Positions 1 through 8,353 of a stretch of 64,000 nucleotides of DNA are shown here, piece by piece. The notes under the pieces were generated by a model. That model ran no database searches. It was not told the DNA's origin and was given only the letters and a program-made list of their open reading frames with translations. Origin of the DNA: Lachnospiraceae bacterium (lineage in GTDB: Bacteria; Bacillota; Clostridia; Lachnospirales; Lachnospiraceae). Numbering within the stretch: position 1 is the first letter of the stretch; each line of letters opens with the position of its first letter. A program made the translations under genes and the position numbers. Location of the stretch: NCBI GenBank assembly GCA_016280395.1, contig JAEEGQ010000075.1:1-64000 (forward strand), read 5' to 3'.

Positions 1-52
1 CTTGGGTACTTCTCCATAGCCTGAATAAAAATAACGATATTTAATTACCGAA

Positions 53-138
53 CGGAGAGGATGGGATTCGAACCCATGTGTCCTTGCGGACAAACGGTTT
101 TCAAGACCGCCTCGTTATAGCCACTTCGATACCTCTCC
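53..138 (-). tRNA. tRNA-Ser (anticodon UGA)
   Basis: Read on the minus strand this folds as a class II tRNA. The acceptor arm GGAGAGG pairs with CCTCTCC and is followed by discriminator G. The anticodon stem GCGGT/ACCGT encloses loop CTTGAAA, so the anticodon is TGA (reads UCA). A long variable arm with stem TGTCC/GGACA, typical of tRNA-Ser, precedes the T-loop GGTTCGAATCC. CCA is not encoded. It decodes UCA, the only Ser codon used in the leader peptide at 4158-4238; that may be coincidence. Confidence 0.95.
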
Positions 139-206
139 AAACGCACTTTATGAGTTTATCATCTTGCGTTTCAATTGTCAAGGAGAATTTTTCCCTGTTT
201 TCGCGT

Positions 207-243
207 CGGGTAAAGACCCGCTTTTACGCAGGCTCTTTACCCG
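207..243 (-). other. Inverted repeat downstream of the ABC exporter
   Basis: A 10-bp perfect inverted repeat (CGGGTAAAGA / TCTTTACCCG) with a 17-nt loop lies about 30 bp past the stop of the ABC exporter operon. It has no T-run in either direction, so it may stabilise the 3' end or be a weak terminator. Confidence 0.4.
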
Positions 244-271
244 TTTCGCGTTTTTGGTTTTGCTTTCCGGC

Positions 272-2041
272 TTACATCTGGGCGGTATACAGCTCGTAAT
301 ACTCGCCCTTTTTCTGCATAAGTTCATCATGCGTTCCGGATTCCGCGATACCGCCGTTGTTTACGACAAATATGCGGTCGGCATTTCTTATGGTTGAGAG
401 CCTGTGCGCGATAACAAAGGATGTACGCCCTTTAAGGAGCTCTCCTATGCCCTGCTGCACAAGGATCTCTGTCTGTGTGTCGATCGAGGATGTAGCCTCG
501 TCAAGGATAAGGATCTTCGGGGAAGAAACCATGGTCCTTGCGAACGCAATAAGCTGCTTCTCACCTGCGGAAAGCCCCGCGCCGCGCTCCGAAAGCTCCG
601 TATCATACCCGTCCTTCATCTTCATGATGAATTCATGGGCATGGACCGCCTTTGCGGCTGCTTCGATCTCCTCGTCGGTTGCGTCAAGCTTTCCGTAACG
701 TATGTTTTCCTTTATCGTTCCGGTGAAAAGGAAATTATCCTGGGTCATGACACCCATCTGAGCCCTGAGACTTGCAATCGTTACCGAGCTTATGTTCATT
801 CCGTCGATCAGCACCTCGCCCTTCTGTACGTCGTAAAAGCGGCATACAAGGTTTGCGATGGTGGATTTCCCGGCACCGGTCGGGCCTACAAGCGCTATCG
901 TTTCTCCCGGTCTTACCTTGAAGGAAACGTTCTCGAGCACTTCCTTAACGTTGTCATACGAGAAGGAAACATTCCTGAACTCCACTTCTCCCCTGATCTC
1001 CGGAAGCTCTTTCGCGTCCTTTGCATCGATTATCTCGGGTTCTGTGTCAAGGATCTCGAATATCCTCTCCGCGCCTGCAATGTTCCTTACAAACTGGTTA
1101 TAAAGATTTCCAAGCTGCATGATCGGATTCCAGACCATTGAAGCATAAGTTACAAAAGCGAGCAGCGTTCCTACCGGCGCGGGCTCCGTTCCGGAAAGCT
1201 TTACACCCGCATAATAAAGGCAGATCGTGGCAACGCCCGAGCAGAACTCGATAACAGGTCCGAATGCGTCGTTGATCCTTACAGCATACTTGAAAGTGTC
1301 ATGGTTTTCGCGGTTCATTACATCAAGCGTGGCATTTGTCTCATCTTCTGCGGCAAAGCTCTGGATGACCCTTATGCCGGCTATATCTTCATGGATAAAA
1401 CCCGAAAGGTTTGAGCTCTTCTTTCTGTGAACATGCCAGAGTTCACGGCATCTGTTCTGGATGTAAAGAAGCCCGAAAGTCAGCAGCGGGAACGAGATCA
1501 GACATGCAGTCGCTAAGATCGCGTTCTTTGAAAACATGATGAACATTACCGCAGCAAGAGTGAGAAACTGCGGAAGGAGCGTCGTTACCGTGTCGGAAAG
1601 CACGCCCTTGAGCGAATTTACATCACCCATAACACGGGCAATTATCTTTCCCGCGGGTCTTGAGTCAAAAAATTTAAGTCCGAGCTTCTGAAGGTGCTCG
1701 TAAAGCTGAAGGCGTATCTTTATCAGCACATCATTGGACATCAGCGCCATAAGGTACATCCTGAGCCTTGTAAACAGCGCAAGCGCGACATTGAGGATTA
1801 TCGCGAGTACCGAAAGCGAAACAAGGGACCGCATGTTCCCGTCCTTAATATGCACATTGATGGCGCGCTCCGCAAGAAGCGGGTTTATGAGCGTTATCGC
1901 AATGCTTACCGCCATCGTAAAGAGCACCGCAACAATAAGCCCTCTGTAATTCAGTAAGTATTTAAGCAGGCGGATGAGGGTCTCGGACTTCTTTGTCATC
2001 CGAGTATTCTCGTCCTGCCTGACAGTATTTATAGAGTCCAT
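272..2041 (-). CDS. Heterodimeric ABC exporter, second subunit (BmrD-like)
   Basis: A 589-residue half-transporter fused as TMD-NBD: an exporter membrane domain at about residues 25-320, then an ATPase domain. The NBD shows Walker A GPTGAGKST, signature LSAGEKQL (deviating from LSGGQ), Walker B ILILDEATSSID with the catalytic Glu, and H-loop FVIAHRLSTI. The intact Glu with a non-consensus signature fits the catalytic-Glu half of a heterodimer, since the upstream gene has a normal LSGGQ but Asp in place of Glu. It starts at ATG 2041 behind AGAGGT and follows its partner after 107 bp. Likely an ATP-driven exporter of drugs, lipids or peptides; the substrate cannot be read from sequence. Confidence 0.9.
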   Translation of the reverse strand: MDSINTVRQDENTRMTKKSETLIRLLKYLLNYRGLIVAVLFTMAVSIAITLINPLLAERAINVHIKDGNMRSLVSLSVLAIILNVALALFTRLRMYLMALMSNDVLIKIRLQLYEHLQKLGLKFFDSRPAGKIIARVMGDVNSLKGVLSDTVTTLLPQFLTLAAVMFIMFSKNAILATACLISFPLLTFGLLYIQNRCRELWHVHRKKSSNLSGFIHEDIAGIRVIQSFAAEDETNATLDVMNRENHDTFKYAVRINDAFGPVIEFCSGVATICLYYAGVKLSGTEPAPVGTLLAFVTYASMVWNPIMQLGNLYNQFVRNIAGAERIFEILDTEPEIIDAKDAKELPEIRGEVEFRNVSFSYDNVKEVLENVSFKVRPGETIALVGPTGAGKSTIANLVCRFYDVQKGEVLIDGMNISSVTIASLRAQMGVMTQDNFLFTGTIKENIRYGKLDATDEEIEAAAKAVHAHEFIMKMKDGYDTELSERGAGLSAGEKQLIAFARTMVSSPKILILDEATSSIDTQTEILVQQGIGELLKGRTSFVIAHRLSTIRNADRIFVVNNGGIAESGTHDELMQKKGEYYELYTAQM

Positions 2042-2092
2042 ACACTACCTCTCTTGTCTATCGTGTTTTATTAAAAATGTTCTATGGGACGG

Positions 2093-2139
2093 CGCGAAAA
2101 ACACGCATGCCTTTTCACAGGCACCGGTGTTTTTTCGCG
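2093..2139 (-). other. Intergenic hairpin between the two ABC exporter genes
   Basis: A long imperfect inverted repeat, outer arms CGCGAAAAAACAC / GTGTTTTTCGCG, begins about 10 bp past the stop of the first exporter gene. No T-run follows, so it looks more like an mRNA-stabilising or processing element than a terminator. Confidence 0.45.
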
Positions 2140-2148
2140 GCTCATCCC

Positions 2149-3855
2149 TTACGCTCCCATCTGGGCTGCGTAAGTCTCGTAGTACAGGCCGTGCTTTGCA
2201 AGGAGTTCATCATGTGTCCCGCGCTCAGAAACGGCACCGTCCTTTAAGAAGATGATCTCGTCCGCATCACGCACCGCCGATATACGGTGTGAAATGATGA
2301 TCTTTGTGGTATTTTCAAGCTTCTTGAGCGTTTGCTGGATGTACTGCTCGGTCTCCGTATCAAGCGCGGAAGTGCAGTCGTCAAGCACAAGCACGGGCGC
2401 ATGTTTGGAGATCGCCCTGGCTATCGACAGCCTCTGTTTCTGACCACCCGAAAGCCCCACGCCGCGTTCGCCGATGACAGTATCCACCCCGTCCGGCAGC
2501 TCGCCGACAAAGTCTGCTGCGGCTTCCTTAAGGGATTCATCGATATTTTCATCGGTCGTGTCGTTCTTTCTGCCGAATCTGATGTTTTCCTTTATGGTAT
2601 CGGAGAACAGGAATACATCCTGTGAAACCTGGGCCATGCTGCTGCGAAGCTGCGAAAGGTCAAGTGTCTTTATGTCCCTTCCGTCAAGGAGCACCCTGCC
2701 GCCCGTAGGGTCATAAAACCTGAAAAGCATAGTAAATATCGATGTTTTGCCCGAACCGGTTGCACCCATTATCCCAAGCGTATGCCCGGGTGCAAGATCG
2801 AAGGATATATCTTTAAGCACTTCCTTTTCCTTGACTGTAAACGAAACATCATCAAATGTGATGCGTCCGTCGACCCTGTCAAGTACAACGGCGTTTTCGG
2901 GCTCGGTTATAGCGGGCTTTGCGGCCGCAAGCTTCTTAAGCTTCTTTAAGGAGGCAAAAAAGTTTGCCATCTCGTTTGATACCCAGCCGATATTCTCCAC
3001 CGGCCATCCGAGGAAATTGCAGTACGATACAAATGCTACCAGTGTTCCGAGCGTAATATTGCCGTTTATGATCATTATGCCGCCGATAAGTATCGTTACT
3101 ACCGGCAGTATCTTGGTTATGAACCCGAAAAGCGGGAAGAAATTCATCATGACCTTCGACTGTTTCATGTTAAGGTCGTAATATTTCCTGTTGTGGGAAA
3201 GGAACTTGTCGATCTCGAAGCGCTCTCTAGCAAAAGCCTTGACAGTGCGCGTTCCCGATATGTTTTCCTCAGCAACGGTGTTCATTGCGGCGCTTTCGTC
3301 GGAAATGTCGTCGTAGACCTTGTCAAGCTTCTTCTCAACAATTATCGCAAGCGCAAAGGTAATCGGAAGGAGCACGCACGGAAGGATCGAGAGCACGGGT
3401 GAAAGCCTTAACATGCAGAATATCACTATCCCAACATGCAGCACGATCTCTGCGAGCAGCATGCCGATAAAACCGATGCCGCCCCACACATTTTCGATAT
3501 CCCAGGTGAGCCTTGACATGATCTCGCCTGTGTTCGTCTCGTCAAAATAATCTACCGAAAGCCCCTGGACATGCCTGAAAAGGTCCTTTCTCAGATCCGT
3601 GGCCACGCCGCAGCCGCACATATCGAAATTATACTCCTTTGTATACTGGAAAAATGTGCGCCCGAGCGTTACTGCAAGGATTATCCCAAGGCTTGGCAGC
3701 AGGATGTCGAGGTTTCCCTTTTCTATTACCTCGTCAACTATCCTTTTTGTCACCTGCGGCGTGATATTTTCGATGACAACCGCGATCAGCAGACTGACCG
3801 TGCCAAAGATATACCGCCACTTATACTTTGCCATATATGCAGTGATCTTTTTCAT
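2149..3855 (-). CDS. Heterodimeric ABC exporter, first subunit with degenerate catalytic site (BmrC-like)
   Basis: A 568-residue TMD-NBD half-transporter. The frame is open upstream to 4029, but ATG 3855 is the start: AGGAGGT lies just before it and the protein then begins MKKITAYMAKYKW as in the family. The NBD has Walker A GATGSGKTS, perfect signature LSGGQKQR, Walker B VLVLDDCTSALD and H-loop IIISHRIS. Walker B ends in Asp-Asp, so the catalytic Glu is replaced. In heterodimeric exporters (BmrC/BmrD, TM287/288) one subunit carries this non-catalytic site. The gene sits about 250 nt downstream of a leader ORF and terminator, so its expression is probably attenuated. Confidence 0.9.
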   Translation of the reverse strand: MKKITAYMAKYKWRYIFGTVSLLIAVVIENITPQVTKRIVDEVIEKGNLDILLPSLGIILAVTLGRTFFQYTKEYNFDMCGCGVATDLRKDLFRHVQGLSVDYFDETNTGEIMSRLTWDIENVWGGIGFIGMLLAEIVLHVGIVIFCMLRLSPVLSILPCVLLPITFALAIIVEKKLDKVYDDISDESAAMNTVAEENISGTRTVKAFARERFEIDKFLSHNRKYYDLNMKQSKVMMNFFPLFGFITKILPVVTILIGGIMIINGNITLGTLVAFVSYCNFLGWPVENIGWVSNEMANFFASLKKLKKLAAAKPAITEPENAVVLDRVDGRITFDDVSFTVKEKEVLKDISFDLAPGHTLGIMGATGSGKTSIFTMLFRFYDPTGGRVLLDGRDIKTLDLSQLRSSMAQVSQDVFLFSDTIKENIRFGRKNDTTDENIDESLKEAAADFVGELPDGVDTVIGERGVGLSGGQKQRLSIARAISKHAPVLVLDDCTSALDTETEQYIQQTLKKLENTTKIIISHRISAVRDADEIIFLKDGAVSERGTHDELLAKHGLYYETYAAQMGA

Positions 3856-4107
3856 AAATAACCTCCTGCGCGACCCTTTCTTCCGGAATGCGGGCATAGC
3901 ACTCCCCGTCGCGCTCTCTGCGAGTATGATAATGGTGGTTTTTGCGGAGCTCGCAGCACAAAAACACCTGTGGTACAACCACCTTTGTTTAGGCCGCGGG
4001 ATCTTCCGTGATGCCTGTTCCCCGTTCAACTTAAGGACAGGCGTGAAAAGACTTGCGCTTTAAGCGTTCCTAAGGGGCCGAATCTGCCGTGTTCCCCGGA
4101 AAAGCGC

Positions 4108-4138
4108 AAAAAAATACCGCGGTCAAGCTGCCGCGGTA
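4108..4138 (-). terminator. Intrinsic terminator/attenuator in the ABC exporter leader
   Basis: On the minus strand a perfect 8-bp GC-rich stem (TACCGCGG / CCGCGGTA) with an 8-nt loop is followed directly by seven Ts. It lies 19 nt after the stop of the 26-codon ORF and about 250 nt before the first ABC gene, so polymerase must read through it to reach the transporter genes. The 5' arm and loop can also pair with codons 17-21 of the leader ORF (10-11 bp with one bulge and one mismatch), a candidate antiterminator. Confidence 0.85.
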
Positions 4139-4157
4139 ATAGAATACACTGAACGAT

Positions 4158-4238
4158 TCAAAGTGATAATCCAACAACCGGGGCAAGCTCTGATGATGAA
4201 ACCAAAATAACATATGAAACAAACAACTTATTGATCAT
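4158..4238 (-). CDS. 26-residue leader peptide upstream of the ABC exporter
   Basis: This short ORF has everything needed for translation: AGGAGGT (4248-4254) nine bases before ATG, 26 codons and TGA. The peptide starts MINKLFVSYVILV, then SSSELAP, and ends VVGLSL. It is hydrophobic, all five Ser codons are TCA and all five Val codons are GTT. A consensus promoter lies just upstream and an intrinsic terminator just downstream, before a heterodimeric ABC exporter. In Bacillus subtilis, bmrB is a translated leader that controls bmrCD by attenuation; the layout here is the same, though I see no claim to sequence homology. Alternatively it is a small functional membrane peptide. Confidence 0.65.
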   Translation of the reverse strand: MINKLFVSYVILVSSSELAPVVGLSL

Positions 4239-4301
4239 CTTAAGCTTACCTCCTTCTTGTGATATTTACCGGAACCCGTGATCATTGGCTCCGACTTCAT
4301 A

Positions 4302-4330
4302 AAAATAACACCGTTCTGTTGAAATGTCAA
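4302..4330 (-). promoter_or_regulatory. Sigma-A type promoter of the ABC exporter leader
   Basis: Minus-strand TTGACA (4330-4325), a 17-bp spacer and TATTTT (4307-4302). Expected transcription start is near 4295, about 57 nt before the leader ORF. Confidence 0.8.
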
Positions 4331-4395
4331 CACAAAATTATGATTTTATATAAAAATTTCTGTTTTCCCTGCAGGCTTCACGTCACATCACGTTT

Positions 4396-5109
4396 TTACA
4401 GATTGCCGCAGCCGGAAGAATTTTCCCGTTCTTTAAGCATTTCCGCAATAAAAAGATCCTTTTCGGTAGTGATCTTTATATTTCCGGGGTCGCCCTCGAT
4501 AAGCTTCACCTTTGCAAGCCCCGACAATTCAACGACCGAAGCGTCATCCGTTATCTTAGAAGCAGGGATGCCGCTTTCTTCAAGCTTTTCATAGGCTTTC
4601 AGGATTAGTTCCCTTTCAAAGCACTGCGGTGTCTGTACCGCAAAAAGCCTGCTCCTGTCGAGTGTTTCCTTAGCAAAGCCGTCCTCTGCCTTTTTAACCG
4701 TGTCGGTCACCGGCACAGCAGGCACACATGCCCCAAATTTTGCAACAGACTCCATGCAGAGCCTGATCAGGCCGGAACTGAGCAGCGGCCTTGCGGCATC
4801 ATGGATCATTACGTAATCGGCGTCTGTAGCCGCAAGTATCCCGTTTTTCACGGAAATACAGCGTTCCGCGCCGCCGCACACAACCTTCTTCACCTTTGTA
4901 AAGCCAAAATCCTTAACTATCTTCTGCCACACAAAAGTTTCGTCTCCCGGTGCGCAGGTGATCACGATCTCATCAACAGGGCTCTCTTCGAATGCTTTCA
5001 GGGAATGATATATCACAGGCTTTCCGCAAAGATCGAGATACTGCTTTGCGGTCTGCGTTTTCATGCGTTTCCCGCTGCCTGCAGCGGTGATAACTGCCGT
5101 ATATTTCAA
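4396..5109 (-). CDS. ispD: 2-C-methyl-D-erythritol 4-phosphate cytidylyltransferase
   Basis: IspD makes CDP-methylerythritol from MEP and CTP in the non-mevalonate isoprenoid pathway; it is cytoplasmic. The 237-residue length is normal. Seen: the N-terminal nucleotide-binding motif AAGSGKRM (residues 10-17), then KQYLDLCGKPV, VICGG-type loop (VVCGGAERCISV), the HDAARPLLS motif near residue 105, and the C-terminal TTEKDL. It overlaps the upstream membrane-protein gene by 4 bp (ATGA), so the two are translationally coupled. It is the last gene of the long minus-strand run. Confidence 0.95.
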   Translation of the reverse strand: MKYTAVITAAGSGKRMKTQTAKQYLDLCGKPVIYHSLKAFEESPVDEIVITCAPGDETFVWQKIVKDFGFTKVKKVVCGGAERCISVKNGILAATDADYVMIHDAARPLLSSGLIRLCMESVAKFGACVPAVPVTDTVKKAEDGFAKETLDRSRLFAVQTPQCFERELILKAYEKLEESGIPASKITDDASVVELSGLAKVKLIEGDPGNIKITTEKDLFIAEMLKERENSSGCGNL

Positions 5110-5567
5110 GGCTTTCCTCCGGTTTGGCCGTCGTCCCGGCCTTTTTGTCTCTTTTTCCTAAGTATCAATATCAAATAAACTGCTGCGCCTGTTACCGTAA
5201 ACCCTGCTCCGACATAGAAGAATACAGGGATCAGGCTGTTGTCCGTGCCGTAAATCTCAACCGCTCCCTTTGTGAGCAGCCCTAAGGCAAAGGTTGCCGC
5301 TGCCGCATCAACGCAGAAGTTCATAAAGCGCCCCGGAACCGGTGCTTTTTCTATAAGGCCGGTAAGCTGGTAAAAAACCGCAGCAAGAAACGGCGCTGTA
5401 AACGAAAACAGCATATAGTACGAAAACACATAGTGGCTGAAATGCTCATAGATAAAGGCAAACAGCGCAAAAAAAGCCGTAACGCCCATATAGACCGCCG
5501 CCCGCCTAAAACACAGGATCTTTCCCGGCAAAGCGCCATTTTTAACATCAGTATCCGATGTAAACAA
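5106..5567 (-). CDS. Small membrane protein of unknown function
   Basis: A 153-residue protein with four predicted membrane segments (about residues 24-42, 46-68, 82-104 and 113-136) and a strongly basic, polar C-terminal tail (RKKRQKGRDDGQ). No recognised catalytic motif. It overlaps the glycosidase-family gene upstream by about 20 bp and ispD downstream by 4 bp, so it belongs to the same operon. I do not recognise the family; a role beside the exported phosphodiester glycosidase-like protein is possible but unproven. Confidence 0.7.
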   Translation of the reverse strand: MFTSDTDVKNGALPGKILCFRRAAVYMGVTAFFALFAFIYEHFSHYVFSYYMLFSFTAPFLAAVFYQLTGLIEKAPVPGRFMNFCVDAAAATFALGLLTKGAVEIYGTDNSLIPVFFYVGAGFTVTGAAVYLILILRKKRQKGRDDGQTGGKP

Positions 5568-6525
5568 TGTCGCTCACCTGCCTCTCCTTGATCCTCCAGC
5601 CGTCTGCGGTGGGAACATTTATAATCTTCCCGTCAAAATACATGGTTGACGAACCGCCGCCGTCAAGATTGTAGGCGGTGACTGCTCCAAGCTTCAGCAT
5701 GAATTCCCCAAGCTCGTAAAGCGAAAGGCCGTCGCTGTTTCTTGTCCTTCCGTCCGATACAACAAAGATCAGATGTCCGTCCTCTGCAATGCCGATGGCA
5801 GTCCTTGGGTTGCTCGCCATGGCCCTGTCAACCTCATCGCCCTTTGAAACGGCAAGTTTTCCGTCTTTTATAAGGCCCGGACCAAAGGACAGCAGCTGCC
5901 AGGCCCCCATGTCCATAAGCTGTTCCGCGGTTGTTTCGGACTCATTTATTATCATAAAAGAGCCGTCCTTAAGGATCACAAGATCCTCCTGTTTTGCCGA
6001 TGCCGTGGACCTGAAAAGTTCTCCGTTTCGTATAACGTAGCCGTTCTGCCTCGAGCCGTAAAAATCTCCGTTTATCGCAAATACCGCATTATTCGCCTTC
6101 GCTATAACTGATGTATTCTGCTTCAGGTTTCTTCCGAAGGTTGCGTACGCAAAGGCTGATCTGAGCTGCTGTACGGATCCGAGCCAGACCTCGGCCACAT
6201 GGATGTCCGTACCGTACTCGTCGTAATCCGCAAGCTTTATGGCTGTTCCGTTCACGGAATAATCGGCATCTTCAGGCGGTACAGCCTTCGAAGCTTCTTC
6301 GGGGTCTGCACCTTCCTGCCCGTTTCCGGCTTCGGAACCTGCGTCTTCCTGCCCGTTTCCTGACGGATCGCCCTGCACGTCACCGTTTTCCTCAGTGCCG
6401 GTGTTTGCGGACACATTTTCAACAGCCTTATACCTCCTTGGTATAACAAAGGTGTCAAGGGCCACATACGCCGTAAACAGCACCAGGACCGCAAAATACA
6501 ATATTTCGATCTTAAACTTCTTCAT
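5548..6525 (-). CDS. Exported phosphodiester glycosidase family protein (NAGPA/DUF2233-like)
   Basis: About 325 residues. An N-terminal membrane anchor is followed by an acidic Gly/Glu/Asn-rich linker (about residues 40-85) and a C-terminal domain matching the family of the human uncovering enzyme (NAGPA). Seen: AVFAINGDFYG, NPRTAIGIAEDGHL, VVSDGRT and AYNLDGGGSSTMYFDG, all family signatures. The family cleaves GlcNAc-1-phosphodiesters or acts on cell-wall sugars; the substrate here is unknown. I chose ATG 6525, preceded by AGGAAAAGG; a GTG seven codons upstream (6546) is also possible. It acts outside the membrane. Confidence 0.85.
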   Translation of the reverse strand: MKKFKIEILYFAVLVLFTAYVALDTFVIPRRYKAVENVSANTGTEENGDVQGDPSGNGQEDAGSEAGNGQEGADPEEASKAVPPEDADYSVNGTAIKLADYDEYGTDIHVAEVWLGSVQQLRSAFAYATFGRNLKQNTSVIAKANNAVFAINGDFYGSRQNGYVIRNGELFRSTASAKQEDLVILKDGSFMIINESETTAEQLMDMGAWQLLSFGPGLIKDGKLAVSKGDEVDRAMASNPRTAIGIAEDGHLIFVVSDGRTRNSDGLSLYELGEFMLKLGAVTAYNLDGGGSSTMYFDGKIINVPTADGWRIKERQVSDIVYIGY

Positions 6526-6656
6526 AACCTTTTCCTGACCTTTCACACCACCTTATCCATATGCAAAAAGCCGGTATCTGAAAGTCTTACGCAATGCCGC
6601 GGCTCCTTACCCGCCTTCCGGTACAGCGTCCAAAACTCCGGCGGATGCCCGGAGAG

Positions 6657-7685
6657 TCACCCCGGAAATGCAGAGCCCAGCGGCAGGTTTGGTACAGCAT
6701 TCAGGTCAAGTCCGGCACGAATGCCCTTCCTGAACTCATAGAATGCCGCAGAGCCTATCATTGCCGCATTGTCCGTGCAAAGTATGGGTGTCGGATAAAA
6801 GAGCTCGAAGCCCTCTTTTTCACACGCAAGCCTCATACCTTCGCGAAGCGCGCTGTTTGAAGCAACGCCGCCCGCAAGGGCTATTTTCTTAAAGCCGTGC
6901 TCCTTTGCCGCCTCAACAGTATGGCTCACAAGTACGTCAACTACCGCCTTCTGAAAGGATGCGGCAACATCCGGGACATTGACCGTATGCCCTGTCATCT
7001 CCTCTTTGTTCAGGAAATTAAGGACAGCCGACTTAAGTCCGCTGAAGCTGAAATCATAGGGCGAATCCGATATCTTTGCCCTCGGGAACAGATAAGCGTC
7101 CGGATTCCCTTCCTTTGCGGCTTTGTCGATCTTTGGACCGCCGGGATATCCTAAGCCTATCGCTCTCGCAACCTTGTCGAAAGCCTCACCTGCGGCATCA
7201 TCCTGGGTCCTGCCTAAGATCTTGTATTCGCCGTAATCCTTAACCTCAACAAGGTGCGTATGTCCGCCCGATACCACAAGGCACATGAACGGTGGTTCAA
7301 GTGTATTATGGCATATAAAATTGGCGGAAATGTGTCCTTCGATATGATGCACCGGAATAAGCGGAAGCCCTGCTCCAAAAGCCAGCGCCTTAGCGTATCC
7401 GACGCCGACAAGAAGCGCCCCCACAAGCCCGGGACCGTATGTGACGGCAACGGCATCCATGTCCTTTAACTCTTTCCCGGCTGTTTTAAGCGCTTCGTTC
7501 ACGACGTAATCTATTTTTTCTATGTGCTTTCTCGATGCGATCTCCGGCACCACACCGCCGTATATCGTATGCAGCGGTACCTGTGACGAGATAACATTTG
7601 AAAGCATCTCTCTTCCGTTTACAACGACAGAAGCCGCCGTCTCATCGCACGACGACTCTATCGCAAGAATGTAAATATCCTTCAT
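6657..7685 (-). CDS. tsaD: tRNA N6-adenosine threonylcarbamoyltransferase subunit
   Basis: TsaD transfers the threonylcarbamoyl group to A37 of ANN-decoding tRNAs, working with TsaB and TsaE, both encoded 2-3 kb upstream in the same run. Seen: start [19 protein letters not shown], metal-binding HHIEGH near residue 108, VSGGHTHL, the GEAFDKVAR segment, and [13 protein letters not shown] plus the TDNAAMIG motif at the C-terminus. The frame is open 11 codons further, but ATG 7685 gives the normal family N-terminus and about 342 residues. The Shine-Dalgarno is weak. TsaC is not in the window. Confidence 0.95.
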   Translation of the reverse strand: MKDIYILAIESSCDETAASVVVNGREMLSNVISSQVPLHTIYGGVVPEIASRKHIEKIDYVVNEALKTAGKELKDMDAVAVTYGPGLVGALLVGVGYAKALAFGAGLPLIPVHHIEGHISANFICHNTLEPPFMCLVVSGGHTHLVEVKDYGEYKILGRTQDDAAGEAFDKVARAIGLGYPGGPKIDKAAKEGNPDAYLFPRAKISDSPYDFSFSGLKSAVLNFLNKEEMTGHTVNVPDVAASFQKAVVDVLVSHTVEAAKEHGFKKIALAGGVASNSALREGMRLACEKEGFELFYPTPILCTDNAAMIGSAAFYEFRKGIRAGLDLNAVPNLPLGSAFPG

Positions 7686-7730
7686 TTCATTCACCAGACC
7701 TGTTATCCTGCCGTTCAAAGCGGCAGTGCT

Positions 7731-8342
7731 TTATTTCATTGGCAGACCGTCCTTATCCACACGGCGCCAGCCAAGTATCTTCCACCTTCCGTCCTCGTCG
7801 GCCCTTAAGATGAATTCCTCATACAGAGTACCGTAGCTGCCCTTTTCCTTGATAGTAAAATTGACGATGATCCTTGTGTAATTATGTTCCTCGTAGGTCC
7901 ACGTCTCACTGTTTCCGGCCGCATCCACAAGATAATCCTCTATGGTGCGCGAAAGGTCATCATATTCCATTATTTCAAGCTTCAGGGCATTATACTGGTC
8001 CGTGACGGAGTTTTTTAAGAGCAGCTCGTTGTCAAACAGCTCGCGCAGCTGGAACTGCAGCTTTGAGAGCTCGTCATCCGTGGGCCCGAGATTGTGTATG
8101 GCCTGGATAATGCGGCAGTAGAACTTGACAGCCGAACGCGCGGTCTCGGGATAATTGATCCTCAAGTTTATCGCAATGATGTTCTCGATCTCCGTGGGTT
8201 CCTTTTGTTTCTCGGCCTTTTCCTTCGCGCGCCTGTCCGAAACCGTCTTAAAGTAAAAATATCCTCCGAAAACGGCTGCGCCCAGCAGCAGGACAAAGAT
8301 CACGGTCATTATGGTGTTTTTAGCGGAATTCTTGCCATTCAT
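7731..8342 (-). CDS. Membrane-anchored protein of unknown function
   Basis: A 203-residue protein with a short cytoplasmic N-terminus, one membrane segment (about residues 10-31), a charged KEKAEKQKEP stretch, and an extracytoplasmic domain of about 150 residues ending in EFILRADEDGRWKILGW. That ending resembles NTF2-like small accessory domains (inference). It lies 11 bp after rnz and before tsaD, so it is co-transcribed with RNA-processing genes. I do not recognise a firm family. Confidence 0.7.
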   Translation of the reverse strand: MNGKNSAKNTIMTVIFVLLLGAAVFGGYFYFKTVSDRRAKEKAEKQKEPTEIENIIAINLRINYPETARSAVKFYCRIIQAIHNLGPTDDELSKLQFQLRELFDNELLLKNSVTDQYNALKLEIMEYDDLSRTIEDYLVDAAGNSETWTYEEHNYTRIIVNFTIKEKGSYGTLYEEFILRADEDGRWKILGWRRVDKDGLPMK

Positions 8343-8353
8343 GGGCCGTCCTC

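Noticed and set aside
404-1141. 245-codon plus-strand ORF
   Set aside because: Lies opposite the ABC exporter gene; no ribosome site and no protein-like pattern. Antisense shadow.
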